A stretch of DNA of 64,000 nt from Paenacidovorax caeni. Its GTDB lineage: Bacteria; Pseudomonadota; Gammaproteobacteria; Burkholderiales; Burkholderiaceae_C. The position numbers were made by a program, and so were the translations under genes. Below the pieces are notes generated by a model. It was not told where the DNA came from. It saw only the letters and a list, made by a program, of their open reading frames with translations, and did no database searches. The stretch covers positions 186,001-250,000 of the forward strand of contig NZ_CYIG01000007.1 of NCBI RefSeq assembly GCF_001298675.1. Direction: 5' to 3'. The first letter of the stretch is position 1. Every line of letters starts with the position of its first letter. Shown here in pieces: positions 25,968 through 34,331 of the stretch.

Positions 25968-26573
25968 ATGAAAATCGTTTTGGCATCGAACAACCGCGGC
26001 AAGCTCGCCGAGCTGCAGGCCATGCTGGCGCCGCTGGGCGTGGAGCTGGTGCGCCAGGCCGACCTGGGCGTGGGCGAGGCCGAGGAGCCGCATTGCACCT
26101 TTGTCGAGAACGCCTTGGCCAAGGCGCGCTTCGCTGCTGAGCACACGGGCCTGCCCGCGCTGGCCGACGACGCGGGTCTGTGCGTGCACGCCTTCGGCGG
26201 CTTGCCGGGCGTGCAGACCGCCTACTACGCCACCCAGTTCGGCTACGACAAGGGCGACGACACCAACGTGCGCGCACTGCTGGAGCAAATGCAGGGCATC
26301 GCCGACCGCCGCGCCGCCATGGTCAGCACGCTGGTCGCCGTGCGCAGCCCGCAAGACCCCGAGCCGCTCATCGCCGTGGGCCGCGTCAAGGGCGAGATTG
26401 CGACCGAGCGCCGCGGCAGCGGCGGCTTTGGCTTCGATCCGGTGATGTTCATCCCCGAATTCGGCAAGACCTTCGCTGAACTGCCTACCGAGGTGAAGAA
26501 CGCGCACAGCCACCGTGGCCGCGCCGCGCAGCAGATGCTGGCGCTGATGCGCGAGCATTGGCTATCAAAATGA
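25968..26573 (+). CDS. rdgB: XTP/dITP pyrophosphatase (Ham1/RdgB family)
   Basis: This 201-residue house-cleaning enzyme hydrolyses dITP, dXTP and ITP to keep non-canonical purines out of nucleic acids. Motifs are VLASNNRGKLAELQAML at the start, ALADDAGLCVHAFGG (catalytic Asp), GSGGFGFDPVMFIPE and NAHSHRGRAAQQML at the end. The ATG at 25968 (MKIVLASNN) is the standard start; a TTG two codons earlier is possible but less likely. The stop codon lies in the left arm of the next repeat. Confidence 0.95.
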   Translation: MKIVLASNNRGKLAELQAMLAPLGVELVRQADLGVGEAEEPHCTFVENALAKARFAAEHTGLPALADDAGLCVHAFGGLPGVQTAYYATQFGYDKGDDTNVRALLEQMQGIADRRAAMVSTLVAVRSPQDPEPLIAVGRVKGEIATERRGSGGFGFDPVMFIPEFGKTFAELPTEVKNAHSHRGRAAQQMLALMREHWLSK

Positions 26574-26665
26574 GAGCTTGTGGCGCTTTTCTATCGTGGG
26601 ATTGCGATGGTTTTTGCATCGAAAGCCTTGCTGATAAAGCGCTAGCCGCTATTTTTTCAAGAGCG
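26563..26665. repeat. Dispersed palindromic repeat, copy 7, long form
   Basis: The outer arms ATCAAAATGAGAGCTTGTGG and AAGCGCTAGCCGCTATTTTT are separated by about 55 bp that contain a small inner hairpin, CGATG (26605-26609) with CATCG (26617-26621). It carries the rdgB stop and ends 2 bp before the hemW start. Confidence 0.65.
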
Positions 26666-26667
26666 CA

Positions 26668-27864
26668 ATGACTTCTCCCCGCGACATCCAGCACTACATG
26701 CGCCCCGGGCTGCTGCAGCTGCAGAGCCTGCCGCCGCTGTCGCTGTACGTGCACCTGCCCTGGTGCTTGCGCAAGTGCCCGTACTGCGACTTCAACTCGC
26801 ACGAAATGAAGGCGGGCGAACTGCCCGAGCAGCGCTACATCGACGCACTGGTGGCCGACCTCGAAGCCGCGCTGCCGCTGGTGTGGGGCCGCACCGTGCA
26901 CAGCATCTTCATCGGTGGTGGAACGCCCAGCCTGTTCTCGCCCGATGGCATCGACCGGCTGCTGTCGGACATCCGCGCGCGCCTGCGCGTCGAGGCCGAC
27001 TGCGAGATCACGCTCGAGGCCAACCCTGGCACGTTCGAGAAGGAGCGTTTTCGCGCCTTCCGCGGCGCCGGGGTGACGCGCCTGTCCATTGGCGTGCAGA
27101 GCTTTGACGACGGGCACCTGAAGGCCCTGGGCCGCGTGCACGACCGTGCACAGGCGCTGGCGGCCGTGCAGGAGGCCGCGCAGGCGTTCGAGACCTTCAA
27201 CCTCGACATCATGTACGCGCTGCCGGGCCAGACCCTGGCCGGCCTGGAGCGCGACCTGGAGACGGCGCTGTCCTTCGCGCCACCGCACCTGTCGGTCTAC
27301 CACCTCACCATCGAGCCCAACACCTGGTTCGCCAAGCACCCGCCCACGCTGCCCGAGGGCGATGAGGCCTACGCCATGCTCGACCGCATCACCGAGATGA
27401 CGGCGGCCGCAGGCCTGGCGCGCTACGAAGTGTCGGCCTACGCGCGCAAGGGCCACCAGTGCGTGCACAACAGCAACTACTGGCAGTTTGGCGACTACCT
27501 GGGCATCGGCGCCGGGGCACACAGCAAGCTCAGCTTTGCACACCGCATCGTGCGCCAGGTGCGTTACCGCGAGCCGCGCCTGTACATGGACAACGCCCTG
27601 GCGGGCTGTGCCGTGGCGCAGGACGAGGACGTGCGCCGCGCCGACCTGCCGTTCGAGTACATGCTCAACGCCCTGCGCCTGCGCGAAGGCTTTGCCCTGC
27701 AGGACTTTTGCGAGCGCACCGGCCTGGCGGTGACGGCCATCGCACGCGGGCTGGACGAGGCCGAGCGCAAGGGGCTGGTCGTACGCGACATGGGCCACGT
27801 GCGCCCCACGGAACGTGGCTTTGACTTCCTGAGCGACCTGCAGGCGCTGTTCCTGGCCGATTAA
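26668..27864 (+). CDS. hemW: Radical SAM haem chaperone HemW
   Basis: This 398-residue protein has the HemW/HemN-like radical-SAM motif WCLRKCPYCDFNSHE, with three cluster cysteines spaced C-x3-C-x2-C, followed by IFIGGGTPSLFSPDGIDRLL. HemW proteins bind haem and insert it into enzymes such as respiratory nitrate reductase; they are often misannotated as coproporphyrinogen dehydrogenase. The extra N-terminal features of true HemN are absent and the length is right for HemW. The ATG at 26668 is placed just after a long repeat copy. Confidence 0.92.
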   Translation: MTSPRDIQHYMRPGLLQLQSLPPLSLYVHLPWCLRKCPYCDFNSHEMKAGELPEQRYIDALVADLEAALPLVWGRTVHSIFIGGGTPSLFSPDGIDRLLSDIRARLRVEADCEITLEANPGTFEKERFRAFRGAGVTRLSIGVQSFDDGHLKALGRVHDRAQALAAVQEAAQAFETFNLDIMYALPGQTLAGLERDLETALSFAPPHLSVYHLTIEPNTWFAKHPPTLPEGDEAYAMLDRITEMTAAAGLARYEVSAYARKGHQCVHNSNYWQFGDYLGIGAGAHSKLSFAHRIVRQVRYREPRLYMDNALAGCAVAQDEDVRRADLPFEYMLNALRLREGFALQDFCERTGLAVTAIARGLDEAERKGLVVRDMGHVRPTERGFDFLSDLQALFLAD

Positions 27865-27873
27865 GGCCTGCCG

Positions 27874-28188
27874 TCAGCCGCAGCGCACGGCGACGATGCG
27901 CCCCTGCGCATCGACTTCGAGGTTCAGGCGCTCGGCGTCAAACTCCTTGGTCACGGCCTGCCCGGGCCGCAGAATGCGCGCCATCAGCGCCCCCGAGCGC
28001 TGGCGTGCCTGCTCCATGACGGATGCCGTGGCTTGCTGGCCCACCACCGACTGCGCCGGCCCCGCGCTGCAGGTGCCGCCTTGCGGCTGCCAAACCGGCG
28101 AGGCGTGCGGGCGCGGGCTGCTACAGCCGGCCAGCACGGTCAGACCGACCAGGGCGCAAAGCAGTGGGAACGTGGGGGATTGGCGCAT
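27874..28188 (-). CDS. Small lipoprotein of the I78 peptidase-inhibitor type
   Basis: This 104-residue protein has a lipoprotein signal peptide (FPLLCALVGLTVLAGCSS, with Cys22 as the lipid site). The mature part contains CSAGPAQSVVGQQATASVMEQARQRSGALMARILRPGQAVTKEFDAERLNLEVDAQGRIVAVRCG at residues 40-104, which fits the Inhibitor_I78 fold: GQ, a basic helix, and the late RLNLEVD-x-V-x-R-CG pattern with two cysteines. Such proteins inhibit subtilisin- or elastase-like proteases; a partner is not visible. It converges with hemW, 9 bp away. Confidence 0.78.
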   Translation of the reverse strand: MRQSPTFPLLCALVGLTVLAGCSSPRPHASPVWQPQGGTCSAGPAQSVVGQQATASVMEQARQRSGALMARILRPGQAVTKEFDAERLNLEVDAQGRIVAVRCG

Positions 28189-28265
28189 GGCGGGAACTCC
28201 TGTCGTAGTGGATGGGGACGCTGCGCTACCTTATCCGGCTTGGCGCCAGCGCGTGTCACCAACTG

Positions 28266-29489
28266 TCAGCGCTGCTGGAATACCACCGCCTCCAGCCCCA
28301 TGGCGCGGATGCGCCGGGCGGCCGCGCGGGCTTCGCTGGCTTTGCGGAAAGGGCCGGCGCGCACGCGTGTGTACTCGCCCTTGTTGGTGCCCACGGTTTG
28401 CACCTGGGTGGGGATTTTGGCCTGGCGCAGCTGCTTGTCCACCTTGCGCGCGTTGGCGTCGTCGGCAAACACGCCGACAGTGATGTAGTAGCGCTTGGCC
28501 TGCAAGGGGGCCGGCTCGGTGTCTGGTGGCGCCTTGGCCGGCGCGCTGCTGGCCTGGGCCGGCTTGCCCGCCGTCTTCTTGGCGCTGGTTTTCGTCGCTG
28601 TGGCGGATTCGGTGGCTTTGGCCGGGGGCTTGGCCGCTGGGCGGTGCGCCTTGCTGCCCGCAGGCTCGGCAGCGTGGGCGGCCGGTGCTGCGGTGGCTAC
28701 CGCTGGCGCGTGGGGCGCCACGGGCGCTGCCGCGGGGGGAGGTTCTGGCAGCGGGGGCACCTCTGCCGACGGCGGTGGGGGCGGCGCATCCGATGCGGCC
28801 GCCACGCTGGCCGACGCGACGGTCAGGGGCTCTGGCGCCGGGGCGGAGGCCGGCGTGCGCGGCAGGACGGTGGCCGTGCCTGCGTGGGCCACGCTGGTTG
28901 TGACTTCGTGCGAGGGGCGCGGCACCCACAGCGCTGCACCCAGCAGGGCTGCGCCCAGGGCCACGTACAGGCCGGCCAGCGCATAGAGCCGTGGCAGAGT
29001 CGGGGCCACCTGCGCCAGCGCGGTGTGCGCCTGGGCCACGCTGGGCGCGGCATCCAGCGCGCGCAGGGTGCGCTTGCGAATGTCGGTATAGACCAGCGCA
29101 TCGCCCCACAGGCCCGGCAGCGCGCAACTCAGCACCAGCAGGGCCAGTCCCAGCCCGGCCTCGATGGGCAGTGGGGGCTGCAGCCAGGGGCGCAGGGCCG
29201 CGAACCACAGCAGCACCAGGCCCTCCACCGTGCAGGCATACACCAGAGCGGGCAGCCACAGCCTGCGGTAGAGCAGCCAGCCCAGGGTGCACAGCGCGGC
29301 GGCCCAGTTCCACCCCGTGCGGGTGCGTCCCAGGGTCTCGAAGATTTCGAAGCGGGGAAGGTAATGCGGCGCCCCGGTCGGGCCGAGGGCGGCTTGGTAC
29401 AACGTGTCGATCACGTTGGGCGGGGTGTCGTCGGTGCGTTGCGGGGGGGCCATCTCGGCGTCCGCCGCAGAGGCCGGGGTCGCATGCAT
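28266..29489 (-). CDS. Membrane protein with C-terminal SPOR domain
   Basis: This protein of about 407 residues has an N-terminal region resembling DUF2628 (YLPRFEIFETLGRTRTGWNWAAALCTLGWLLYRRLW), with two or three membrane segments, and a further segment near residue 190. A long Ala/Pro-rich linker then leads to a SPOR domain at the C-terminus (RYYITVGVFADDANARKVDKQLRQAKIP and TRVRAGPFRKASEARAAARRIRAMG). SPOR domains bind denuded peptidoglycan at the division septum, so a cell-envelope role is likely. The start is uncertain: ATGs at 29504, 29489 and about 29453 are all in frame, with no strong ribosome site. Confidence 0.75.
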   Translation of the reverse strand: MHATPASAADAEMAPPQRTDDTPPNVIDTLYQAALGPTGAPHYLPRFEIFETLGRTRTGWNWAAALCTLGWLLYRRLWLPALVYACTVEGLVLLWFAALRPWLQPPLPIEAGLGLALLVLSCALPGLWGDALVYTDIRKRTLRALDAAPSVAQAHTALAQVAPTLPRLYALAGLYVALGAALLGAALWVPRPSHEVTTSVAHAGTATVLPRTPASAPAPEPLTVASASVAAASDAPPPPPSAEVPPLPEPPPAAAPVAPHAPAVATAAPAAHAAEPAGSKAHRPAAKPPAKATESATATKTSAKKTAGKPAQASSAPAKAPPDTEPAPLQAKRYYITVGVFADDANARKVDKQLRQAKIPTQVQTVGTNKGEYTRVRAGPFRKASEARAAARRIRAMGLEAVVFQQR

Positions 29490-29622
29490 ACCGCATTGTG
29501 GCATGGGGGCATGGCCGGCCCGTGCCGCGTGCGCGCCGATGGCGTTGCGCACCGGCAACCCCGGGCCGTTTATTGATGCCCGACAAGGCGGCACAGGGCC
29601 CTTGGTGGCAGCATGGCCGCCC

Positions 29623-30030
29623 GTGACTGCTCCCGCTTCTTTCTCTCGCCACCGCCGCTGGGGCTTGGGCATGGCCCTTGCCGCCCTGGCGCTGCTGGGG
29701 CAGCTGTGGATGGGGCAGCTCAGCACCGCGCACCTGGCGCGGTGGCTGTCGGCGCAGTACCTGCATGGCGATATTTGCTCCGTGCAGGTGGCCGACGCAT
29801 CCGGCGCTGCCAGTGTGCCGGTGCAGGACACCGACCCCATGGGCCACCATGGGCAGGGGTGTCCCGTCTGCAGTGTGTCCGGCACGGGGCTGGCGCCCGC
29901 CAGCACTGCCTCTGCAGTGCCGGGCCTGGCACTGCAGGCATCGCGTCCTACCCTGCCGGAGCCCGAGGCACTGCGCACGCTGCTGCGCAGCTATGAGCGC
30001 CCGCCTGCGCAGGCACCGCCTTGGGCCTGA
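29623..30030 (+). CDS. DUF2946-like small membrane protein upstream of copper receptor
   Basis: This predicted protein of about 135 residues starts at a GTG (29623). It has an N-terminal hydrophobic segment (WGLGMALAALALLGQLWMG), then DICSVQ and a His/Cys motif MGHHGQGCPVCSV, and a Pro/Ala-rich tail. The spaced Cys, His-rich and CxxC arrangement after a single membrane segment is typical of DUF2946 proteins, which often lie next to TonB-dependent copper receptors, as here. A role in copper handling is an inference from motif and neighbour. The frame is open further upstream but overlaps the divergent SPOR gene, so I prefer the GTG. Confidence 0.65.
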   Translation: MTAPASFSRHRRWGLGMALAALALLGQLWMGQLSTAHLARWLSAQYLHGDICSVQVADASGAASVPVQDTDPMGHHGQGCPVCSVSGTGLAPASTASAVPGLALQASRPTLPEPEALRTLLRSYERPPAQAPPWA

Positions 30031-30131
30031 GTGTTCGCCTGAGTCTTTTTCTGCCTGGTTTCTGTGACCGTGTCGGCGTGCTGTTCGCTGCCGCGCGCAC
30101 ACGGCCCGTCCCTTTTCGTTTTTGATTTGCC

Positions 30132-32390
30132 ATGAACCGTGAAAACCGTTGGCACGCCCGTGCGGCATGCCCGCGCAGCCTTGCGCTGCGCCCTCTTTGT
30201 GCCTTTCTTGCCACCCTGCCGTTGCTCGCTGGCGCCCAGGAAAGGGCGCTGGACGCCGTCAATGTGACGGCCCCTCGTTCCGCGACCCAGCCGCTGGGCG
30301 CCAGTGCCGCCGACGCCGCCAGCCTGCAGGCCGGGCGCGCCTGGGACAGTGACACCGCACAGCTGCTGCGCAACCTGCCCGGCGTGAGCCTGGTGGGCGC
30401 AGGCGGCGTGTCCAGCCTGCCCAGTGTGCAGGGGCTGTCGGACGACCGGCTGCGCATCCAGGTGGATGGCATGGACCTGGTTTCCTCGTGCGCCAACCAC
30501 ATGAACCCGCCGCTGTCGTACATCGACCCGGCGCGCGTGGGCAGCGTGCGCCTGTTCGCCGGCATCACGCCGGTGAGCGTTGGGGGCGACAGCATTGGCG
30601 CCACGATCCAGGTGGAGTCGGCGCCGCCGGAGTTCGCCGAGCCCGGCCAGGCGCGCCTGCTCAAGGGCGAGCTGGGTGGCTACTACCGCAGCAACGGCAA
30701 CGCCAGCGGCGCCCGGGCCTCGGCCACCTATGCCACCGAGCAGATGAGTCTGCGCTACGACGGTGCGGCGGCGCAATCGGACAACTACAAGGCTGCGAGG
30801 GCCTTCAAGGCCGCCGGGCCCGCTGCCAGCAACAAACCTGCCCAGTGGCTGGGGGGCGACGAAGTGGGCTCCAGCAGCTACAAAACGCGCAACCACGCTC
30901 TGACCTATGCACTGCGCGATGCCACGCAACTGGTGGAAATGCGCCTGGGGGTGCAGGACATCCCGTACCAGAACTTTCCCAACCAGCGCATGGACATGAC
31001 GCGCAACGACAGCCAGCAGCTCAACCTGCGCTACCAGGGCCAGTTTGACTGGGGGCAGCTGCAGGCGCGGGCCTACCACGAGCGCACCCGCCACGGCATG
31101 AACTTCGGCTCCGACAAACAGTTCTGGTACGGCGCTGCCAACAACGTGCCGGGCATGCCCATGGACACCGAGGGCAAGACCACGGGCGTACAGCTGCGCG
31201 GCGAGATCCCCTTGTCTGCGCGTGACACCTTGCGTGTCGGGGGCGAGGCGCAGAACTACCGCCTGGACGACTGGTGGCTGCCTTCCGGTGGCGGCATGGC
31301 GCCAGATACGTTCTGGAACATCCGTGACGGCCGACGCGACCGCCTGGACCTGTTCGCAGAGTGGGAGGCGCGCTGGAGTCCGCAGTGGCTGACACAGGCC
31401 GGACTGCGCGCCAGCCGCGTGCGCACCGACAGTGGGCCGGTGCAGGGCTACAACAGCGGCTATGCCATGGAGGCCCAGGCCTTCAACGCGCGTGACCGCC
31501 AGCGCAGTGACAACAACCTCGACTTCACTGCACTGGCACGCTACACCGCCAGCGCCAACGCCAGCTATGAATTCGGCTTTGCGCACAAGTCGCGCACGCC
31601 CAATCTGTACGAGCGCTACGCCTGGTCCACGGGCGGGATGGCCATGCGCATGGTCAACATGGCGGGTGACGGCAACGGTTACGTGGGCAACCCCGACCTG
31701 AAGCCCGAGGTGGCCAACACGCTGAGCGCCACCGCCGACTGGCACGACGCCAGCGGTGAGCGCTGGGGCATCAAGTTCACCCCCTACCTCAGCTATGTGG
31801 ACAACTACATCGACGCCGAACGCTGCAGCGGCGCGGGCACCATGTCGGCCTGCACGGCAGCCAACCGCACGGCCACGCAGGGCTTTGTGTACCTGCGCTT
31901 CGCCAACCAGGACGCGCGGCTGTACGGCATGGACCTGTCGGGCTTCGCCGATCTGGGGCAAGCCGGTGCCTGGGGGCGCTGGCAGTTGGGCGGTGCGGTG
32001 AGCTACGTGCAGGGCAAGAACCGCAGCACCGGCGATGGCCTGTACAACACCATGCCGCTGAACGCACGCCTGGCGCTCACGCAGCGCCAGGGGGGCTTCA
32101 CGGCGTCGGCAGAGTGGCTGCTGGTGGCGGCCAAAACCCGCACGTCCCAGGTGCGCAACGAAGTCAGCACCCCGGGCTACGGCCTGCTCAACCTGCGCGC
32201 CAGCTACGCCTGGCAACAGGTGCGCCTGGACGTGGGCGTGGACAACCTGCTCAACCGCATGTACTACCACCCGCAGGGCGGTGCCTACCTGGGGCAGGGC
32301 ATGACCATGGCCGGCACAGCCGTGCCCTGGGGCGTTTCGGTGCCGGGCATGGGCCGATCGCTCAGCGTGGGTTTGACGGTCAAGTTCTGA
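30132..32390 (+). CDS. TonB-dependent outer-membrane copper receptor (OprC/NosA-like)
   Basis: This 752-residue outer-membrane barrel has a signal peptide (to about LLAGAQE). The plug domain contains LLRNLPGVSLVGAGG and QGLSDDRLRIQVDGMDL, and a 22-strand barrel ends in the aromatic SLSVGLTVKF. The plug carries CANHM (Cys120, Met124) and an outer loop carries HGM (His321, Met323). Together these match the CxxxM and HxM copper(I) site described for Pseudomonas OprC, at nearly the same positions. NQRMDMTRNDSQQ is also OprC-like. It is therefore very likely a copper importer. It follows the DUF2946-like gene by about 100 bp in the same direction; no TonB/ExbB genes are nearby. Confidence 0.87.
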   Translation: MNRENRWHARAACPRSLALRPLCAFLATLPLLAGAQERALDAVNVTAPRSATQPLGASAADAASLQAGRAWDSDTAQLLRNLPGVSLVGAGGVSSLPSVQGLSDDRLRIQVDGMDLVSSCANHMNPPLSYIDPARVGSVRLFAGITPVSVGGDSIGATIQVESAPPEFAEPGQARLLKGELGGYYRSNGNASGARASATYATEQMSLRYDGAAAQSDNYKAARAFKAAGPAASNKPAQWLGGDEVGSSSYKTRNHALTYALRDATQLVEMRLGVQDIPYQNFPNQRMDMTRNDSQQLNLRYQGQFDWGQLQARAYHERTRHGMNFGSDKQFWYGAANNVPGMPMDTEGKTTGVQLRGEIPLSARDTLRVGGEAQNYRLDDWWLPSGGGMAPDTFWNIRDGRRDRLDLFAEWEARWSPQWLTQAGLRASRVRTDSGPVQGYNSGYAMEAQAFNARDRQRSDNNLDFTALARYTASANASYEFGFAHKSRTPNLYERYAWSTGGMAMRMVNMAGDGNGYVGNPDLKPEVANTLSATADWHDASGERWGIKFTPYLSYVDNYIDAERCSGAGTMSACTAANRTATQGFVYLRFANQDARLYGMDLSGFADLGQAGAWGRWQLGGAVSYVQGKNRSTGDGLYNTMPLNARLALTQRQGGFTASAEWLLVAAKTRTSQVRNEVSTPGYGLLNLRASYAWQQVRLDVGVDNLLNRMYYHPQGGAYLGQGMTMAGTAVPWGVSVPGMGRSLSVGLTVKF

Positions 32391-32430
32391 CCCCGTCGCC
32401 GGGCGGTGGGGCGGCGCCTGCGCTGCCCGG

Positions 32431-33309
32431 CTATTCCACCCCGAGTTCGGCCAGGCCGTACAGCGGCGCGCTGAACCAGGGGCGCCACAGCGCCTCCATG
32501 GCCAGGCCGGCCCAGCCGTAGCATTCGGCCACGCTGTGCGTTTGCAGCAGCCGCAGCCGGGGATGGCAGTCGGTCAGCTCGCGCATGTGCCGGATGCCCC
32601 AGTGGAACTGCGCACCCGTGCGGCACACGCTGGCGTGCAGGCCCGCTTGGCCCACGGCGCACTGGGACAGGGTGTCGATGAGCAGGCGCGAGCCTGCTGG
32701 TGCTTGCGTGGCGAATTCGCGCAGCACCTGGCGCACCTGCGCAGGCTGCAGGTACATCAACACGCCCTCGCACAGCATGAACAAGGGCTGCGCCAGCGCG
32801 CGCCGGGGCAGGTGCAGCGCCTGCCACCACTGGGGATTGCGCAAGTCGAGCATGGCCTGGCGCAAGCGTGGGGAGCTGTGCGGTGCCAGCGTGCGGCGCA
32901 GCGCCATCACCTCGGGCAGGTCGGCGTCGAGCCAGGTGTTGCGGCCCTGGTCGAGCCACTGGAAGTAGTGCGACAGGCCGCAGCCGAGGTTCACGCCCCA
33001 GGCCAGCGGGTGGCGCGCGAAGAAAGCCTCTCCCGCCGCGCGCACGCGCCGCGTGCGCCACAGGATGTTCAGCACCGTGGGGTAGTCGGCCAGGTAGCTG
33101 TCCACCCGGGTGTTCAGGGCGGCCAACTGGCGCTGGGCCTCGGTATCGTGGCAGGCCAGGTGGGGAAAGAGGGCATCGCCCCGGGCGCGCGCCGCCAGCG
33201 GAATCAGCAGCGTGCTGGGCACGGCGTGCAGCGGCTCGGTGGCAGGCGCCGCCACCCGCGGGGGCGATGGCGCGGGAGGCGGTGAGAAGAACGACAGCCC
33301 GTGTTGCAT
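32431..33309 (-). CDS. Class I SAM-dependent methyltransferase, LCMT/TcmP type
   Basis: This 292-residue protein resembles the leucine carboxyl methyltransferase (PF04072) group of O-methyltransferases. Visible parts are LNTRVDSYLADYP, the SAM-binding motif VNLGCGLSHYFQWLD, the acidic LDADLPEVMALR and LCEGVLMYLQPAQVRQVLREF, which matches the family's EGxxMYL motif. The substrate is unknown; bacterial members methylate small carboxylic or phenolic compounds. It converges with the copper receptor gene with only 40 bp between. No biosynthetic neighbours suggest a pathway. Confidence 0.78.
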   Translation of the reverse strand: MQHGLSFFSPPPAPSPPRVAAPATEPLHAVPSTLLIPLAARARGDALFPHLACHDTEAQRQLAALNTRVDSYLADYPTVLNILWRTRRVRAAGEAFFARHPLAWGVNLGCGLSHYFQWLDQGRNTWLDADLPEVMALRRTLAPHSSPRLRQAMLDLRNPQWWQALHLPRRALAQPLFMLCEGVLMYLQPAQVRQVLREFATQAPAGSRLLIDTLSQCAVGQAGLHASVCRTGAQFHWGIRHMRELTDCHPRLRLLQTHSVAECYGWAGLAMEALWRPWFSAPLYGLAELGVE

Positions 33310-33466
33310 GGAAGAACCCTCGGCGCCAGCGACGGTGGCGATCGCCGCAATCTACGGTGCACGCCGGGGCCCGGCAATCGGTGGTGGCCGATACCTTGTG
33401 CTGAATCAAGACGGTGCGCTGCAACAAAAGGTACCCGGCGGGTCTTGGCCGCACGGAAACACGTTC

Positions 33467-34246
33467 TCAGCGGCACAGCGCAGCGCGCCAGCCCAGCCCG
33501 GCCTCGGTGGTGCTGGCGGGGCGGTACTCTGCGCCGACCCAGCCCTGGTAGCCGATGCGGTCCAGGTGCTGGAAGAGAAAACGGTAGTTGATCTCGCCGG
33601 AGCCGGGCTCGTGGCGCCCGGGGTTGTCCGCAATCTGGATGTGGCCGATGCGTGCCAGGTGCTGCGCCAGCGTCGCGGCCAGCTCGCCCTCGGTGCGCTG
33701 GGCGTGGTAGATGTCGTATTGCACGAAGGCATTGGGGGCGCCCACTTCGTCGAGCACGGACAGCGCCTGTGCCGTGCGCTGGAGGTAGAAGCCCGGTATG
33801 TCGTACCGGTTGATGGGCTCCACCAGCAGGCGCAGGCCGGCCTGGTGCAAGGCGGCTGCGGCAAAGCGCAGGTTGTCGACGAAGGTGCGGCGCAGCAGCG
33901 CGTCATCGGCGCCCACAGGGGCCTTGCCCGCCAGGCAGTTGAGCTGGGGGACACCCAACGTGGTGGCGTAGGCCACGCCCCGCGCCACGCCAGCGCGGAA
34001 TTCGGCCACGCGCGCGGGGTCGCAGGCGATGCCGCGATCACCGCCTTCCCAGTCGCCGGCGGGCAGGTTGTGCAGCACGGCCTTCAGCCCTGTGGCATCC
34101 AGCCGGGCCTTGATTTCCTGCGGGCTGTGGGCGTACGGGAACATGAACTCCACGGCCTCGAAGCCCGCCTGCGCGGCGCGCTCGAAACGGTCGAGGAAAG
34201 GCACTTCGGTGAAAAGCATGCTGAGGTTGGCCGAGAAGCGGGGCAT
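33467..34246 (-). CDS. hyi: Hydroxypyruvate isomerase
   Basis: This 259-residue TIM-barrel enzyme of the xylose isomerase-like family interconverts hydroxypyruvate and tartronate semialdehyde in glyoxylate use. Characteristic stretches are MPRFSANLSMLFTEVPFLDRFERAAQAGFEAVEFMFPY, LHNLPAGDWEGGDRGIACDP, LLVEPINRYDIPGFYL and VQYDIYHAQRTEGEL, which contain the metal-binding Glu, Asp and His residues. It is followed on the same strand by nothing close and preceded by the glycerate kinase gene, the next step of the same pathway. Glyoxylate released from allantoin by the neighbouring purine genes would feed it. Confidence 0.92.
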   Translation of the reverse strand: MPRFSANLSMLFTEVPFLDRFERAAQAGFEAVEFMFPYAHSPQEIKARLDATGLKAVLHNLPAGDWEGGDRGIACDPARVAEFRAGVARGVAYATTLGVPQLNCLAGKAPVGADDALLRRTFVDNLRFAAAALHQAGLRLLVEPINRYDIPGFYLQRTAQALSVLDEVGAPNAFVQYDIYHAQRTEGELAATLAQHLARIGHIQIADNPGRHEPGSGEINYRFLFQHLDRIGYQGWVGAEYRPASTTEAGLGWRAALCR

Positions 34247-34282
34247 GGGCAGGTCTCCAGGAGCGAAAGGGGGATTTTTAGT

Positions 34283-34331
34283 GTTTTTGGCCTTCAGCGC
34301 TTATACAGAAAGCGCTAGGTGCTACAAAATA
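34283..34331. repeat. Dispersed palindromic repeat, copy 8
   Basis: TTTTTGGCCTTCAGCGCTTA then AAGCGCTAGGTGCTACAAAA. It lies between glycerate kinase and hyi and contains the stop codon of the kinase gene (TAG, 34324-34322) and its last codons. Confidence 0.78.

Noticed and set aside
29991-32270. A 759-codon frame opposite the copper receptor
   Set aside because: It is antisense to a receptor with intact plug and barrel motifs, and has no recognisable domain.
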